Origin: Sphingobium xanthum
GTDB taxonomy: Bacteria > Pseudomonadota > Alphaproteobacteria > Sphingomonadales > Sphingomonadaceae
Length of the DNA: 64,000 nt
NCBI RefSeq assembly: GCF_019737615.1
Contig: NZ_JAHKKS010000012.1
Span: 1 to 64,000 of the forward strand
Reading direction: 5' to 3'
This document shows, piece by piece, positions 10,562-18,636 of the stretch. Below the pieces are notes generated by a model that was not told the origin of the DNA, made no database searches, and saw only the letters and a program-made list of their open reading frames with translations. A program made the translations under genes and the position numbers. Each line of letters starts with the position of its first letter. Position 1 is the stretch's first letter.

Positions 10562-10638
10562 AGTCGCGCCCTTCTTTCCCTGCCACCCTCTGTTGGCAAA
10601 CCCGGTTCTTCATTTGCAGGCTGCCGCCTTCGCCGGGC

Positions 10639-10654
10639 GTGAAAATAGTGCTGT
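10639..10654 (-). promoter_or_regulatory. Copy A of the shared 16-base operator motif (tauD side)
   Basis: On the minus strand this reads ACAGCACTATTTTCAC, a perfect 16-base inverted match to the copy at 10803-10818. It lies upstream of the dioxygenase gene and points with it. Similar sequences occur before the genes at 16500 and 17395 and before the GntR gene that begins at 22725. Confidence 0.55.
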
Positions 10655-10802
10655 CATTTTGAGCGCCATCAGTGGCGGTACGCCGATCACTGCCGCAGCG
10701 CTGCCTCGCCGCTCAGGCACATTCCCGCCGAGCTCGCTACCCTCGATTGGCGACGACTTCGGGCGCGATTGCGCCCATGAACCCGGCATCTTGTCGCAAT
10801 TA

Positions 10803-10818
10803 ACAGCACTATTTTCAC
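10803..10818 (+). promoter_or_regulatory. Copy B of the shared 16-base operator motif (TBDR side)
   Basis: ACAGCACTATTTTCAC lies 123 bases before the receptor start, as the mirror image of the copy on the tauD side. Each divergent unit therefore has its own copy in the same orientation relative to its gene. No -35 box sits at a proper distance from TATTTT, which argues against a sigma-70 promoter. Confidence 0.55.
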
Positions 10819-10941
10819 CCCTCCCCAACATCCCAATCCGTCAATCGGAGAAAAATGGGTGCCGAAAGCACATGCGACCTGCCCCTGGAATCGAGTGGGG
10901 CGCAGTCAGCGATGGCGGATGCACCTCATGGGAGGATGGAT

Positions 10942-13900
10942 ATGGCGGCGGGTAGCAAAGGTCATGCACGCAATCTGAGCAGGGCTGTCTGCCCGGCGCT
11001 TCTGGGAAGCGTTTCGGCACTGGCCTGGGTCGTTCCGGTTCATGCCCAGGCCGTTCCGGCTACCGCGGAAGAGACGCGATCCGTCGATGGCTCGCCGTTG
11101 CCGGCCACGTCGGAAGTGATCGTGATCACCGGCACGCGCATCGGCGGCGAAGCGCCTGTCGGCACGGCGCTGGTGCAGATCGACCAGGAAGATATCCAGG
11201 CAACCGGCCTTACCAGCGCGGCCGACTTGCTCAATACCGTGCCATCGATCCTGAAGCTGGGCAGCGGTGACAACTATGCCGGCGGTCAAGCGCAGCAGGC
11301 GAACACCATCAACTCGTTCAACTTCAACAAATCGCCGAACATTCGGGGTCTGGGGGTGGGTGCGACGCTCAGCTTGGTCAATGGTCACCGCGTTCCATAC
11401 GAAGGCGGTAACATGAACTCCTTCGACGGCGACAATTATCCCGTGCAGATGATCCAGCGAATCGACGTGGTGCAGGATGGCGGTTCCGCTCTCTACGGCG
11501 CCGATGCGATCGCCGGCACGGTCAACTACATCCTGAGGCGGCCGGAGGACACGCTCGAGGCCTATGGCGGCTATCGCAAGAATGACGGCCAGGAAGCGTG
11601 GTTCGTCACCGGCATCGGAGGTCTGCGATGGGGCGAGGGCAGTGAGATGGAGGGAGGGATCATCGCCTCGTATCAGCACTCCTATCAGAACCCTTTCAAG
11701 GCATCGACGCGGCCCGATCTCTACAATGATGATCTTTCGCCCTACGGCGGACCACCGCCATCGCTCTACGCCGCTCCCGGCAATGTCGTCGTCAACGGCA
11801 GCTACTACGGAATCCCGGCCGGGCAGGACGGAAGAAACCTGACACTTTCTCAGCTCAAGTCGACGCCCAACTACTTCAATACCTGGACGGGTATCGAGGT
11901 CATTCCGGAGGTCGAAGCGGATCGCGTCTCGGTCAATTTCGAGCAGAAGGTCACCGATTGGCTCCGACTATTCGGTGACGCGCTTTACGTCCGTCGCGCA
12001 TTCGCAATCAACGGGCCGAATTCCTCGACCAGCAACCGCGTGACCAACTTCGGTCAACTGCCCGGAATCCCCAACACCAATCCGTTCAGCCCCTGCAACC
12101 CGAGCCACTATCCGGGTGGTATCGTCACCGGCCCCGCAAACCTCGTGGCCGCCTGCCAGGCCGGCTCGCTCGCCGTCGCTTATAGTACGGTCTATGATAT
12201 CGGCTCGCCGAGCAGGAAGGGGACCACTGAAACCTGGACTTATGGCGGCGGCGCCGACATCGATCTTCCCTTCGACTGGACGGTCACGCTGTCTGCCTTT
12301 GCCGGGACGCACGACGCCCCATCTGTCACCACGCAGACCGGCGGTGCGCCGGCGCCGGATTTCGCTACCTTCAATTTTTTCTGTGACCCGACGTCGTTCC
12401 AATGCACCGATCCGGCGACCGCCCAGTCGATCCTCGCACGGTCGATCAATCTGGTGAATCGAACGAAATATGACATGCAGGTCTATTCCGCGACGGCCAA
12501 CGGCCCGCTATTCTCGCTGCCCGCTGGCGAGGTCAAGCTGGCGCTGGGCTTCGAGCAGTATGAGGGATCGCTGCTGAACCAGAATAATTTCGGCGGTAAC
12601 AACTTCAATCCGCGCAGCATCTCGTCCTTCTTCGGCGAGTTGTTCGTTCCGCTCGTGAGTCCGGAAGCGAACATCCCGGGCATTCATGAACTCGAGTTCA
12701 ACGTTTCCGGGCGGCTTGACGAGTATAGCGATGCCGGCTCGACGACCAATCCCAGGATCGGCTTCAACTGGTTGCCGACGCAGGGGCTGAAGCTTTTCGG
12801 AAGCTGGGGCACCACCTTCCGGGCACCGGGCCTGGCCGACAACGATCCCTTCTCGCAGACCGGCGTGATTCCGATCGTCGCCTCCGGCGCGCAAATTTCG
12901 CCAGCGATCTGCGGCGCCTGCCAGGCCATTCCGTTCGGGGCAATCTACCAGCCGATCGGCGGCGCCAATCGGAACCTTATGCCAGAGACCTCCGAGACTT
13001 ATGCTTTCGGCGCCGACTGGACCCCGGACTCGGTGCCAGGCCTCCTCATATCGGCCAAATATTGGTGGATCAGCTACGAGGCGCAGATTTCGACGCCGGC
13101 GTTCAACGTGGGCAGCGTGAACGCGATCAACCAGCAGATTTACAATTCGCAGATCATCTACAACCCTGCACTTTTCCCGGCCCTCGCCGCCAACAACCCG
13201 ACCGCGTTCTTCGGCGATTTTCCGACCATCAAGGCGAATAATCCGGCTTGTGCCGCGGTGATCGGCCAACGTGTCACCACGCAGGCGCTCTATGATTCGA
13301 TGGTCACCTGCTACAACACAGGTGGCGAGACCGGCGGGTTGTTCGGCCCGCCGACGGCGCCTGGCAACGTGTTCGCTCTGGTCAGCGGCCGCCGGATCAA
13401 TGCCGGCAAGACCGTCGGCAGGGGGATCGACTTCACCATCGCCTATACGTTCGACACCGGTATCGGCACCTGGGACCTGGGAGCCGTGGGATCCTACACG
13501 CTCGGCTGGAAGGTTTCGCCGCTTCCGGGCGCGCCGGCGGTCGAAGAGGTGAATGATCTCGGTTTTCCGCTGACCTTCCAAGCACGCGGACAAATCGGCT
13601 GGAAACGCGATTTCGGCTTCGGCCGCCTGTTCGTGAACAGCTTCGTCAACTATCGGAATTCCTATGAGATTGACGCCGCGCAACTGCCGATCGGGGTCAA
13701 TGCCTCTTATGCGAAAATCGATTCCTACACGACCGTCGACCTGAGCTTCGGGTTGGATACCGGCAGCGCGCTCGATTCATGGCTGGCGGACGACATGACC
13801 CTGATCGTGAGCGTGCAGAACCTGTTCGATGTCGATCCGCCTCTGGTGGTCAATCAAAGCGGCCTCGCCGGCAGCGCCATCAGGTTCGATCCCACCTATG

Positions 13901-13950
13901 GCAGCCCGCTCGGCCGCGTCTTTCAGGTTCAGCTCGGCAAGAAATTCTAG
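10942..13950 (+). CDS. TonB-dependent outer-membrane receptor, large (catabolic island)
   Basis: The start at 10942 was chosen because GGGAGG precedes it by six bases and gives a normal signal peptide ending VPVHAQ at residue 36; an in-frame ATG exists at 10855. The mature protein has the TonB-box-like EVIVITGTRI, a plug domain with RIDVVQDGGSALYGADAIAG and a long barrel ending in QLGKKF. At 1002 residues it belongs to the larger sphingomonad TBDR class with extended loops, some containing cysteine pairs (for example near FFCDPTSFQC). It probably imports the island's substrate. The tandem SnoaL lipoprotein follows after 49 bases and the MFS carrier after that. Confidence 0.92.
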   Translation: MAAGSKGHARNLSRAVCPALLGSVSALAWVVPVHAQAVPATAEETRSVDGSPLPATSEVIVITGTRIGGEAPVGTALVQIDQEDIQATGLTSAADLLNTVPSILKLGSGDNYAGGQAQQANTINSFNFNKSPNIRGLGVGATLSLVNGHRVPYEGGNMNSFDGDNYPVQMIQRIDVVQDGGSALYGADAIAGTVNYILRRPEDTLEAYGGYRKNDGQEAWFVTGIGGLRWGEGSEMEGGIIASYQHSYQNPFKASTRPDLYNDDLSPYGGPPPSLYAAPGNVVVNGSYYGIPAGQDGRNLTLSQLKSTPNYFNTWTGIEVIPEVEADRVSVNFEQKVTDWLRLFGDALYVRRAFAINGPNSSTSNRVTNFGQLPGIPNTNPFSPCNPSHYPGGIVTGPANLVAACQAGSLAVAYSTVYDIGSPSRKGTTETWTYGGGADIDLPFDWTVTLSAFAGTHDAPSVTTQTGGAPAPDFATFNFFCDPTSFQCTDPATAQSILARSINLVNRTKYDMQVYSATANGPLFSLPAGEVKLALGFEQYEGSLLNQNNFGGNNFNPRSISSFFGELFVPLVSPEANIPGIHELEFNVSGRLDEYSDAGSTTNPRIGFNWLPTQGLKLFGSWGTTFRAPGLADNDPFSQTGVIPIVASGAQISPAICGACQAIPFGAIYQPIGGANRNLMPETSETYAFGADWTPDSVPGLLISAKYWWISYEAQISTPAFNVGSVNAINQQIYNSQIIYNPALFPALAANNPTAFFGDFPTIKANNPACAAVIGQRVTTQALYDSMVTCYNTGGETGGLFGPPTAPGNVFALVSGRRINAGKTVGRGIDFTIAYTFDTGIGTWDLGAVGSYTLGWKVSPLPGAPAVEEVNDLGFPLTFQARGQIGWKRDFGFGRLFVNSFVNYRNSYEIDAAQLPIGVNASYAKIDSYTTVDLSFGLDTGSALDSWLADDMTLIVSVQNLFDVDPPLVVNQSGLAGSAIRFDPTYGSPLGRVFQVQLGKKF

Positions 13951-13999
13951 GTCCCGCCTCGCAATGAGAGAGGACCTGACCGGCAGGCGGGAGAGGATC

Positions 14000-14983
14000 A
14001 TGACGCGCGCCATGGGTTTAGGAGCCGCTGCCTGCTTGCAGCTCTTGGCGTGCGATGCCGCGACGGCCGGGACGTCGCGAGCCGTGTCGCTCGCCCCGCC
14101 GCAGCTTTCGGGCGCCGGGCCTGGTGCAGTGGAGGTCTCGGCCCATCCCACCCCGCTTTCGCTGCTCGAGGATGAGGATCCGGTGCTCGCCGCCAACAAG
14201 CGCCTCGTGTTCGATGCCTGGCGCGGGATCGTCAACGCCGGCCATGTGGAATTGGCGGATGATCTGCTCCGCGAAGACTATATCCAGCACAGCCCGGTCC
14301 TGCCGACGGGGCGCGCGGCCTTCAAGAAAGTGTTCTCCGCCGTGGAGCGGCGCGAGATTCCGGAACTGGTTTCACCTCCTCTCGTGACGATCCTCGCAGA
14401 AGGCGAGCTGGTAGTCATGGCACTGCGCGAGGAATTGCCCCAACCCGGCGGTGAGGGGCACTACACCACGACGCATTTCAACCTGTTCCGTATCGAAGAC
14501 GGACGTCTTGCCGAACATTGGCATTCGGTTCAGGCCGCGCCCGGCCCCCACCTGCCCTCCGCCGCGGAAGGTGGGCCGCAACCGGTAACCGGTGTTTCGG
14601 GCAGCGCCCAATTTGCTCTGTTGCAAGCAAAGGACGCGGCGCTGGCGGCCGACAAACGCCTCGTCTTCGATGCGTGGCGATCGGCAGCCGATAGGGGAAG
14701 CGCGGGAGTGGCCGATCGGTATGTCGGCGAAACCTATATCGAGCATGATCCCAATGCCGCTGCACGGCCGGAGGTTGCGCTTCAGGGACCACTCGTCGCG
14801 ATGATCGCGCAGGGCGATCTGGTGGTGATGGTGACGGCGCGCGAGCATCCCCACCCGAGCCGTGCGGGGGAGACTTATACGACCACCTGGTTCGACATGT
14901 TCCGGATCAAGGACAACCGGCTGGCGGAACACTGGAACGGTGACGTCAAGTCAGGCGGTCCGGCCGCGAAATACGGCGGTTAG
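14000..14983 (+). CDS. Lipoprotein with two SnoaL-like (NTF2-fold) domains
   Basis: From the ATG at 14000, preceded by GGGAGAGG, the 327-residue protein has a lipobox LLAC with Cys18, followed by Asp. Two related halves follow. The first, about residues 55-175, contains ANKRLVFDAWRGIVNAG; the second, about 212-325, contains ADKRLVFDAWRSAADRG. Both end in a matching RLAEHW block. SnoaL-like folds include small-ring cyclases, hydrolases and ligand-binding proteins. A periplasmic, membrane-anchored, duplicated form next to a TonB receptor is unusual and may bind or process the incoming substrate. The function is unknown. Confidence 0.8.
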   Translation: MTRAMGLGAAACLQLLACDAATAGTSRAVSLAPPQLSGAGPGAVEVSAHPTPLSLLEDEDPVLAANKRLVFDAWRGIVNAGHVELADDLLREDYIQHSPVLPTGRAAFKKVFSAVERREIPELVSPPLVTILAEGELVVMALREELPQPGGEGHYTTTHFNLFRIEDGRLAEHWHSVQAAPGPHLPSAAEGGPQPVTGVSGSAQFALLQAKDAALAADKRLVFDAWRSAADRGSAGVADRYVGETYIEHDPNAAARPEVALQGPLVAMIAQGDLVVMVTAREHPHPSRAGETYTTTWFDMFRIKDNRLAEHWNGDVKSGGPAAKYGG

Positions 14984-15008
14984 ATTGCCGGTGCAGGAAG
15001 GGACTGAC

Positions 15009-16400
15009 GTGAACGAGATGACGGCGGACCGGCCCTCGGTTCGCGAGGTATCGACACCGGACGAGGCGGCCTGGCCGCCGCTGCGCCAGGCCTATGTCGC
15101 GGCGTGGATCCTGGCGGCAGTCCAAATGTGTGCGATGCTCAACAATGGCGTGATGATGCTGTTGGTCGAACCGGTGAAGCGCGATCTGCAACTGACCGAC
15201 ATGCAGATGAGCTACCTGCTCGGCTTCTCCGTGGTGCTGTTCTACGCCTTCATCGGCATCCCCGCAGCGCGGCTGGTGGACCGCTACAACCGCAAATGGC
15301 TGATGACCTGGTCGATCGCGCTCTGGAGTCTCGCAACCGGGGCGTGCGGTTTCGCGCAAAGCTTCTGGCAGTTCTTCGCGGCACGGTTCTGGATCGGCAC
15401 CGGGGAGTCGATCAACGGCCCGCTCTCCTATTCCTTGCTGGCGGACTATTTTCCCCCCGAGAAACTGCCCCGGGGGATCGCGATCTACAATGTCGGTATG
15501 CAGGCGGGCGTCGCGCTGTCGTTGTTGTTCGGCGCATTCGTCCTTCACATATTGTCCGGTACGCCCGACCTCGACGTTCCGTTTCTGGGGAGGGCCGCCG
15601 ACTGGCAAGTGCTGTTCATCCTTACGGGCGTGCTGGGGGTTCCGGTGGCCTTCCTCATGGTCAGCGTCGCCGAGCCGCGCCGTCGCAACTCGGGTGCTGT
15701 ATCCCCGATCGACGACAAACGTCGCGGCGCGGGGCTTCGGCAGGTGCTGGCGTATCTGTGGCGCGACCGGCGGCTCTACGGACCGATGTTTCTTGGCCTG
15801 TGCTTCACCTCCATCCACATGATGGGCCTGGGCGTATGGAGCGCCGCCTTCTATTCGCGGACCTACGGTTGGAATCCGGCGCAGATCGGTTTCTATCAGG
15901 GCGTGCTCAGCCTGGCGCTCGCGGGCCCGGGCCTGTTCGGGGCGATCTGGCTGAACGACTGGTTCCGCAAGCGCGGCCATGCCGATACCAACATGCGCGT
16001 CATGGCCATCGGCTTGACGGCCGCCGTTCCTTTCATGATCGCCGCGCCGCTGATGCCGTCGCCGTGGATGGCGCTCCTGATGTTCGCTGTGGGTCCGACC
16101 ATCATGCTCATGGCCGCGCCCTCGCTGAACACCGCACTCCAGATCATCACGCCAAACGAGATGCGGGGGCAGATGACGGCGATCTACCTGTTCATCGTTC
16201 TCGCCGCCAGCCAAGCTATTGGACCCACCTGGTTTGCGTTCCTGACGCAATATGTGTTGGGTAACGAAGCGCTGCTGCGCTTCTCGATCGCCATATCGGC
16301 CGCGATCCTGTTTCCCGCGACCGCGATTGCCTATTGGCTGGGTCTGAGGCCCTACCGCGAGCGCATCCTGACCATGCGGACACAGGGCGCCAGCGTATAA
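15009..16400 (+). CDS. MFS transporter (spinster-like), carrier 1
   Basis: The GTG at 15009 is chosen because AGGAAGGG lies six bases upstream; it gives 463 residues. An early segment AARLVDRYNRKWLM matches the loop 2-3 motif of the major facilitator superfamily, and about twelve hydrophobic segments can be traced. The close fit to the upstream SnoaL and TBDR genes indicates one operon: outer-membrane import, then inner-membrane import. Transport direction and substrate are inferred from context. A second MFS carrier of the same general type lies at 19869. Confidence 0.87.
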   Translation: MNEMTADRPSVREVSTPDEAAWPPLRQAYVAAWILAAVQMCAMLNNGVMMLLVEPVKRDLQLTDMQMSYLLGFSVVLFYAFIGIPAARLVDRYNRKWLMTWSIALWSLATGACGFAQSFWQFFAARFWIGTGESINGPLSYSLLADYFPPEKLPRGIAIYNVGMQAGVALSLLFGAFVLHILSGTPDLDVPFLGRAADWQVLFILTGVLGVPVAFLMVSVAEPRRRNSGAVSPIDDKRRGAGLRQVLAYLWRDRRLYGPMFLGLCFTSIHMMGLGVWSAAFYSRTYGWNPAQIGFYQGVLSLALAGPGLFGAIWLNDWFRKRGHADTNMRVMAIGLTAAVPFMIAAPLMPSPWMALLMFAVGPTIMLMAAPSLNTALQIITPNEMRGQMTAIYLFIVLAASQAIGPTWFAFLTQYVLGNEALLRFSIAISAAILFPATAIAYWLGLRPYRERILTMRTQGASV

Positions 16401-16427
16401 TACGGTCCCGAGCAGCGTGCGGTAATG

Positions 16428-16443
16428 TGACCACTATTTTTGC
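16428..16443 (+). promoter_or_regulatory. Copy C of the shared operator motif, before the hydrolase
   Basis: TGACCACTATTTTTGC lies 57 bases before the hydrolase start and shares the CACTATTTT core with the other copies. It suggests that the hydrolase has its own regulated promoter although it follows the MFS gene closely. Confidence 0.5.
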
Positions 16444-16499
16444 GCACTCGAAGCGCAAGAACCGGTCCCGCTGGCAACACCGACCAAAGGGATCGAGGA

Positions 16500-17222
16500 A
16501 TGGCAAACAAAGGTGCAACAATCGTCATCGTCCATGGTGCCTGGGTCGGCGGATGGCGCTGGCGGGGCGTGGCGGACATCTTGATCGAGCGCGGTCATCA
16601 GGTGTTCACTCCGACCCTCACCGGCCTTGGCGAGCGCGAGCATCTGACGAGCCGCGCCGTCAACCTCTCGCTGCACGCGCAAGATATCGCGAATGTCGTC
16701 ACCTATGAACGGCTGGAGAATATCCTGCTGGTCGGACATTCCTATGGCGGCATGCCGATCTCGGCGGCGGCGGAACTCATACCCGAGGGCGTCGTCCAGT
16801 CGATCATGTACATGGATGCCTTCTTTCCCGAGGACGGCGAGAGCCTCAACGATCTCGTTCCGGGAGAGCCGCATTTGCCGGCGGATTCCGATGATTATCT
16901 GGTTCCGCCGCCTCGCTCCAATCTGGTGGGATTCAACGCTCATATGGATCCTGCGGCGCGTGCAGCCTATGAGGATCGCCGAACGCCGCAATCCGTCTTT
17001 TGCTTCGCTGAAAAGGCGCGCCTCACGGGCGCACGCGACCGGATTCCCCAAAAGACCTACGTGCTGGCGACAGGGTATAAGAACGACACCTTCGCCCCGG
17101 TTGCCGAAAAATTACGGCGGCGTGAAGGATGGCGTGTGGAAGAAATGCCTTACACCCACGACCTGCAGCACGTCGCGGTCAAGGAAACCGTCGATATGAT
17201 CGAAAGCGCGCTTCCGAAATAA
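16500..17222 (+). CDS. Alpha/beta-hydrolase (esterase, salicylate-esterase/EstC-like)
   Basis: The 240-residue protein has the oxyanion-hole motif VHGAWVGGW at 11-19 and the nucleophile elbow GHSYGG with Ser81. The likely catalytic histidine is His220 or His224 in THDLQH. It resembles plant-type methylesterases and bacterial EstC-like enzymes that cut esters or related bonds of small aromatic acids. No signal peptide is present, so it is cytoplasmic. It lies between the MFS carrier and the CmcJ-like oxygenase with operator copies on both sides. It plausibly hydrolyses an ester intermediate of the island's pathway. Confidence 0.87.
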   Translation: MANKGATIVIVHGAWVGGWRWRGVADILIERGHQVFTPTLTGLGEREHLTSRAVNLSLHAQDIANVVTYERLENILLVGHSYGGMPISAAAELIPEGVVQSIMYMDAFFPEDGESLNDLVPGEPHLPADSDDYLVPPPRSNLVGFNAHMDPAARAAYEDRRTPQSVFCFAEKARLTGARDRIPQKTYVLATGYKNDTFAPVAEKLRRREGWRVEEMPYTHDLQHVAVKETVDMIESALPK

Positions 17223-17256
17223 GAGCGAAGCCGATCATCCCATCGTTCGCGGATTG

Positions 17257-17299
17257 TAAGCACTATTTTCGCGTCTCGATGGTGAGCAGATATTTTCGC
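17257..17299 (+). promoter_or_regulatory. Copy D plus a degenerate copy of the operator, before the CmcJ-like gene
   Basis: TAAGCACTATTTTCGC (17257-17272) is followed by AGCAGATATTTTCGC (17285-17299), a near copy with one extra base. The two TATTTT blocks are 27 bases apart. A similar strong-plus-weak pair occurs near the GntR gene. Confidence 0.5.
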
Positions 17300-17394
17300 A
17301 GTTGAGTTTGAACGAGCCCTAGGGCGGTGATCGCAGGCGCGAAGCTGCCCGTAGGTCGCCCGAAGCGGACGGTTCCTGCCGTCGAGGAGAACCC

Positions 17395-18201
17395 GTGGAA
17401 AGTGTAGCAGCAGCGGCATCGCGCCATATCTTTGTCGAGAGTTTCATCCGCTATTCGGAGCGTGCTGCGGATGGCGGCTGGATCGAAAAGAACGGCAGCT
17501 ACTCGTTCGGGATGGAGGACCATGCCATGCATGTGCGAAACGCGCGCATGGCGGAAACGTCATTCGACACCCACGGCTTCGCGCTCGTAAAGCATCCTGT
17601 CGACATCGATTTCGCTGACATGGCCGATGTTGAAAAACGCTACTATCCCCAGGTCTCGCGGATTGTGAAGGAAATGACCGGGGCCAGCGAGGTCTTCCCC
17701 TTCCTCGGCATCTTGCGCGGCGGTGAGGATGCGAAGGGTGGTGGCCCTGCGCTCAGCGCTCATGTCGATTTCAACGAGCCGGCGCTCCGCGAGTGGGCGG
17801 CCCGGCTGATGCCTGATCGGGCGGATGAATTTGCCGGAAAGCGCCTCGTGAACATCAATGTATGGCGCGGCACTATCCCGGTTGAGAACATGCCGCTCGC
17901 GGTGTGTGACGCGCGCAGTGTCGAGAAGGGGGACTTCCTGCGTGTCGCCCTCGGCGAACCCCAAGGAGGGTTCGCCGAGGGCATGCCGGCGGGCCTGAAC
18001 ATGGCCTATAGTTCGAAGCACGAATGGTACTACTACCCCGATATGCAGCCCCACGAGGCACTGGTGTTCCGGCTCTTCGATACCGGAAACCCGGATTGGA
18101 AGATGTCCGGGCATACCGCATTCATCGACCCGACAAGTGACCCGGCCTCGCCCAAACGGCAGAGTTTCGAGGTCAGGACCATCGCGGTTCTTGGCGAATG
18201 A
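17395..18201 (+). CDS. CmcJ/NvfI-family oxygenase
   Basis: The GTG start has GAGGAG at ideal spacing and gives 268 residues. The protein has HVD (His123, Asp125), the block EWYYYPDMQPHEALVFRLFD (210-229) and a later GHTAFIDP with His240. This matches the CmcJ/AsaB/GA4-desaturase-like family of non-haem iron enzymes known from antibiotic and gibberellin pathways. These are presumed 2-oxoglutarate-dependent, although family members differ. It would be the second iron oxygenase of the island, unrelated to the TauD enzyme. Its own pair of operator copies indicates a separate promoter. The substrate is unknown. Confidence 0.8.
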   Translation: MESVAAAASRHIFVESFIRYSERAADGGWIEKNGSYSFGMEDHAMHVRNARMAETSFDTHGFALVKHPVDIDFADMADVEKRYYPQVSRIVKEMTGASEVFPFLGILRGGEDAKGGGPALSAHVDFNEPALREWAARLMPDRADEFAGKRLVNINVWRGTIPVENMPLAVCDARSVEKGDFLRVALGEPQGGFAEGMPAGLNMAYSSKHEWYYYPDMQPHEALVFRLFDTGNPDWKMSGHTAFIDPTSDPASPKRQSFEVRTIAVLGE

Positions 18202-18242
18202 CCGTGACGGCGAGGCCATTCGCTAGCTGCCGGCAGGAAGAG

Positions 18243-18554
18243 TCATCCGCTCGCGGCGCCCTGCGGAGCGCCGATACGGAACTGGGCCTCCTCCAGCCGG
18301 ACCAGCCCGGCATGTCCGTCCTGCTGCCACGGGTCGTCGGCAAGGCGTGCGCGCACCTCTTCCTCGCTATCCGCCAGGAAGACGAACAGCACGTCGCTGG
18401 AATCCTGAAGCAGACCGGCCATCGCGATGATGCCCTCTTCTTCCAGCCGGCCCATATAGGCCGCGTGCTGCGCAAAGCCGTCCTGTTCCTGCGCGAGCTT
18501 CGAATGATCCCAGGCCTCCATGCGCTTCACGAGGGCGACGAACGTCTTCTTCAT
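18243..18554 (-). CDS. YCII-related small protein
   Basis: From the ATG at 18554, preceded by GGAAGGGG at six bases, the protein has 103 residues; an upstream in-frame ATG at 18578 has no ribosome site. It has the ferredoxin-like YCII pattern: a strand with KKTFVALVKRM, a helix with HAAYMGRLEEEG, a strand with DVLFVFLADSEEEV, and the closing acidic segment DPWQQDG. YCII proteins are small dimeric enzymes or binding domains, some acting in dehalogenation or lactone chemistry. It sits alone on the minus strand between two island genes. Confidence 0.75.
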   Translation of the reverse strand: MKKTFVALVKRMEAWDHSKLAQEQDGFAQHAAYMGRLEEEGIIAMAGLLQDSSDVLFVFLADSEEEVRARLADDPWQQDGHAGLVRLEEAQFRIGAPQGAASG

Positions 18555-18636
18555 GAGAAACCCCTTCCGTTTATCCATTAGGTCGCAGAATATTGATGGT
18601 ATTTGAAGAAATCAATAGAATCTCGGAGAGAATGAA

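Noticed and set aside
10803..10818. The CACTATTTT motif as a sigma-70 -10 promoter box
   Set aside because: No -35-like hexamer lies 16-18 bases upstream at any copy, the conserved part extends on both sides of TATTTT, and the copy before gntR is in the wrong orientation.
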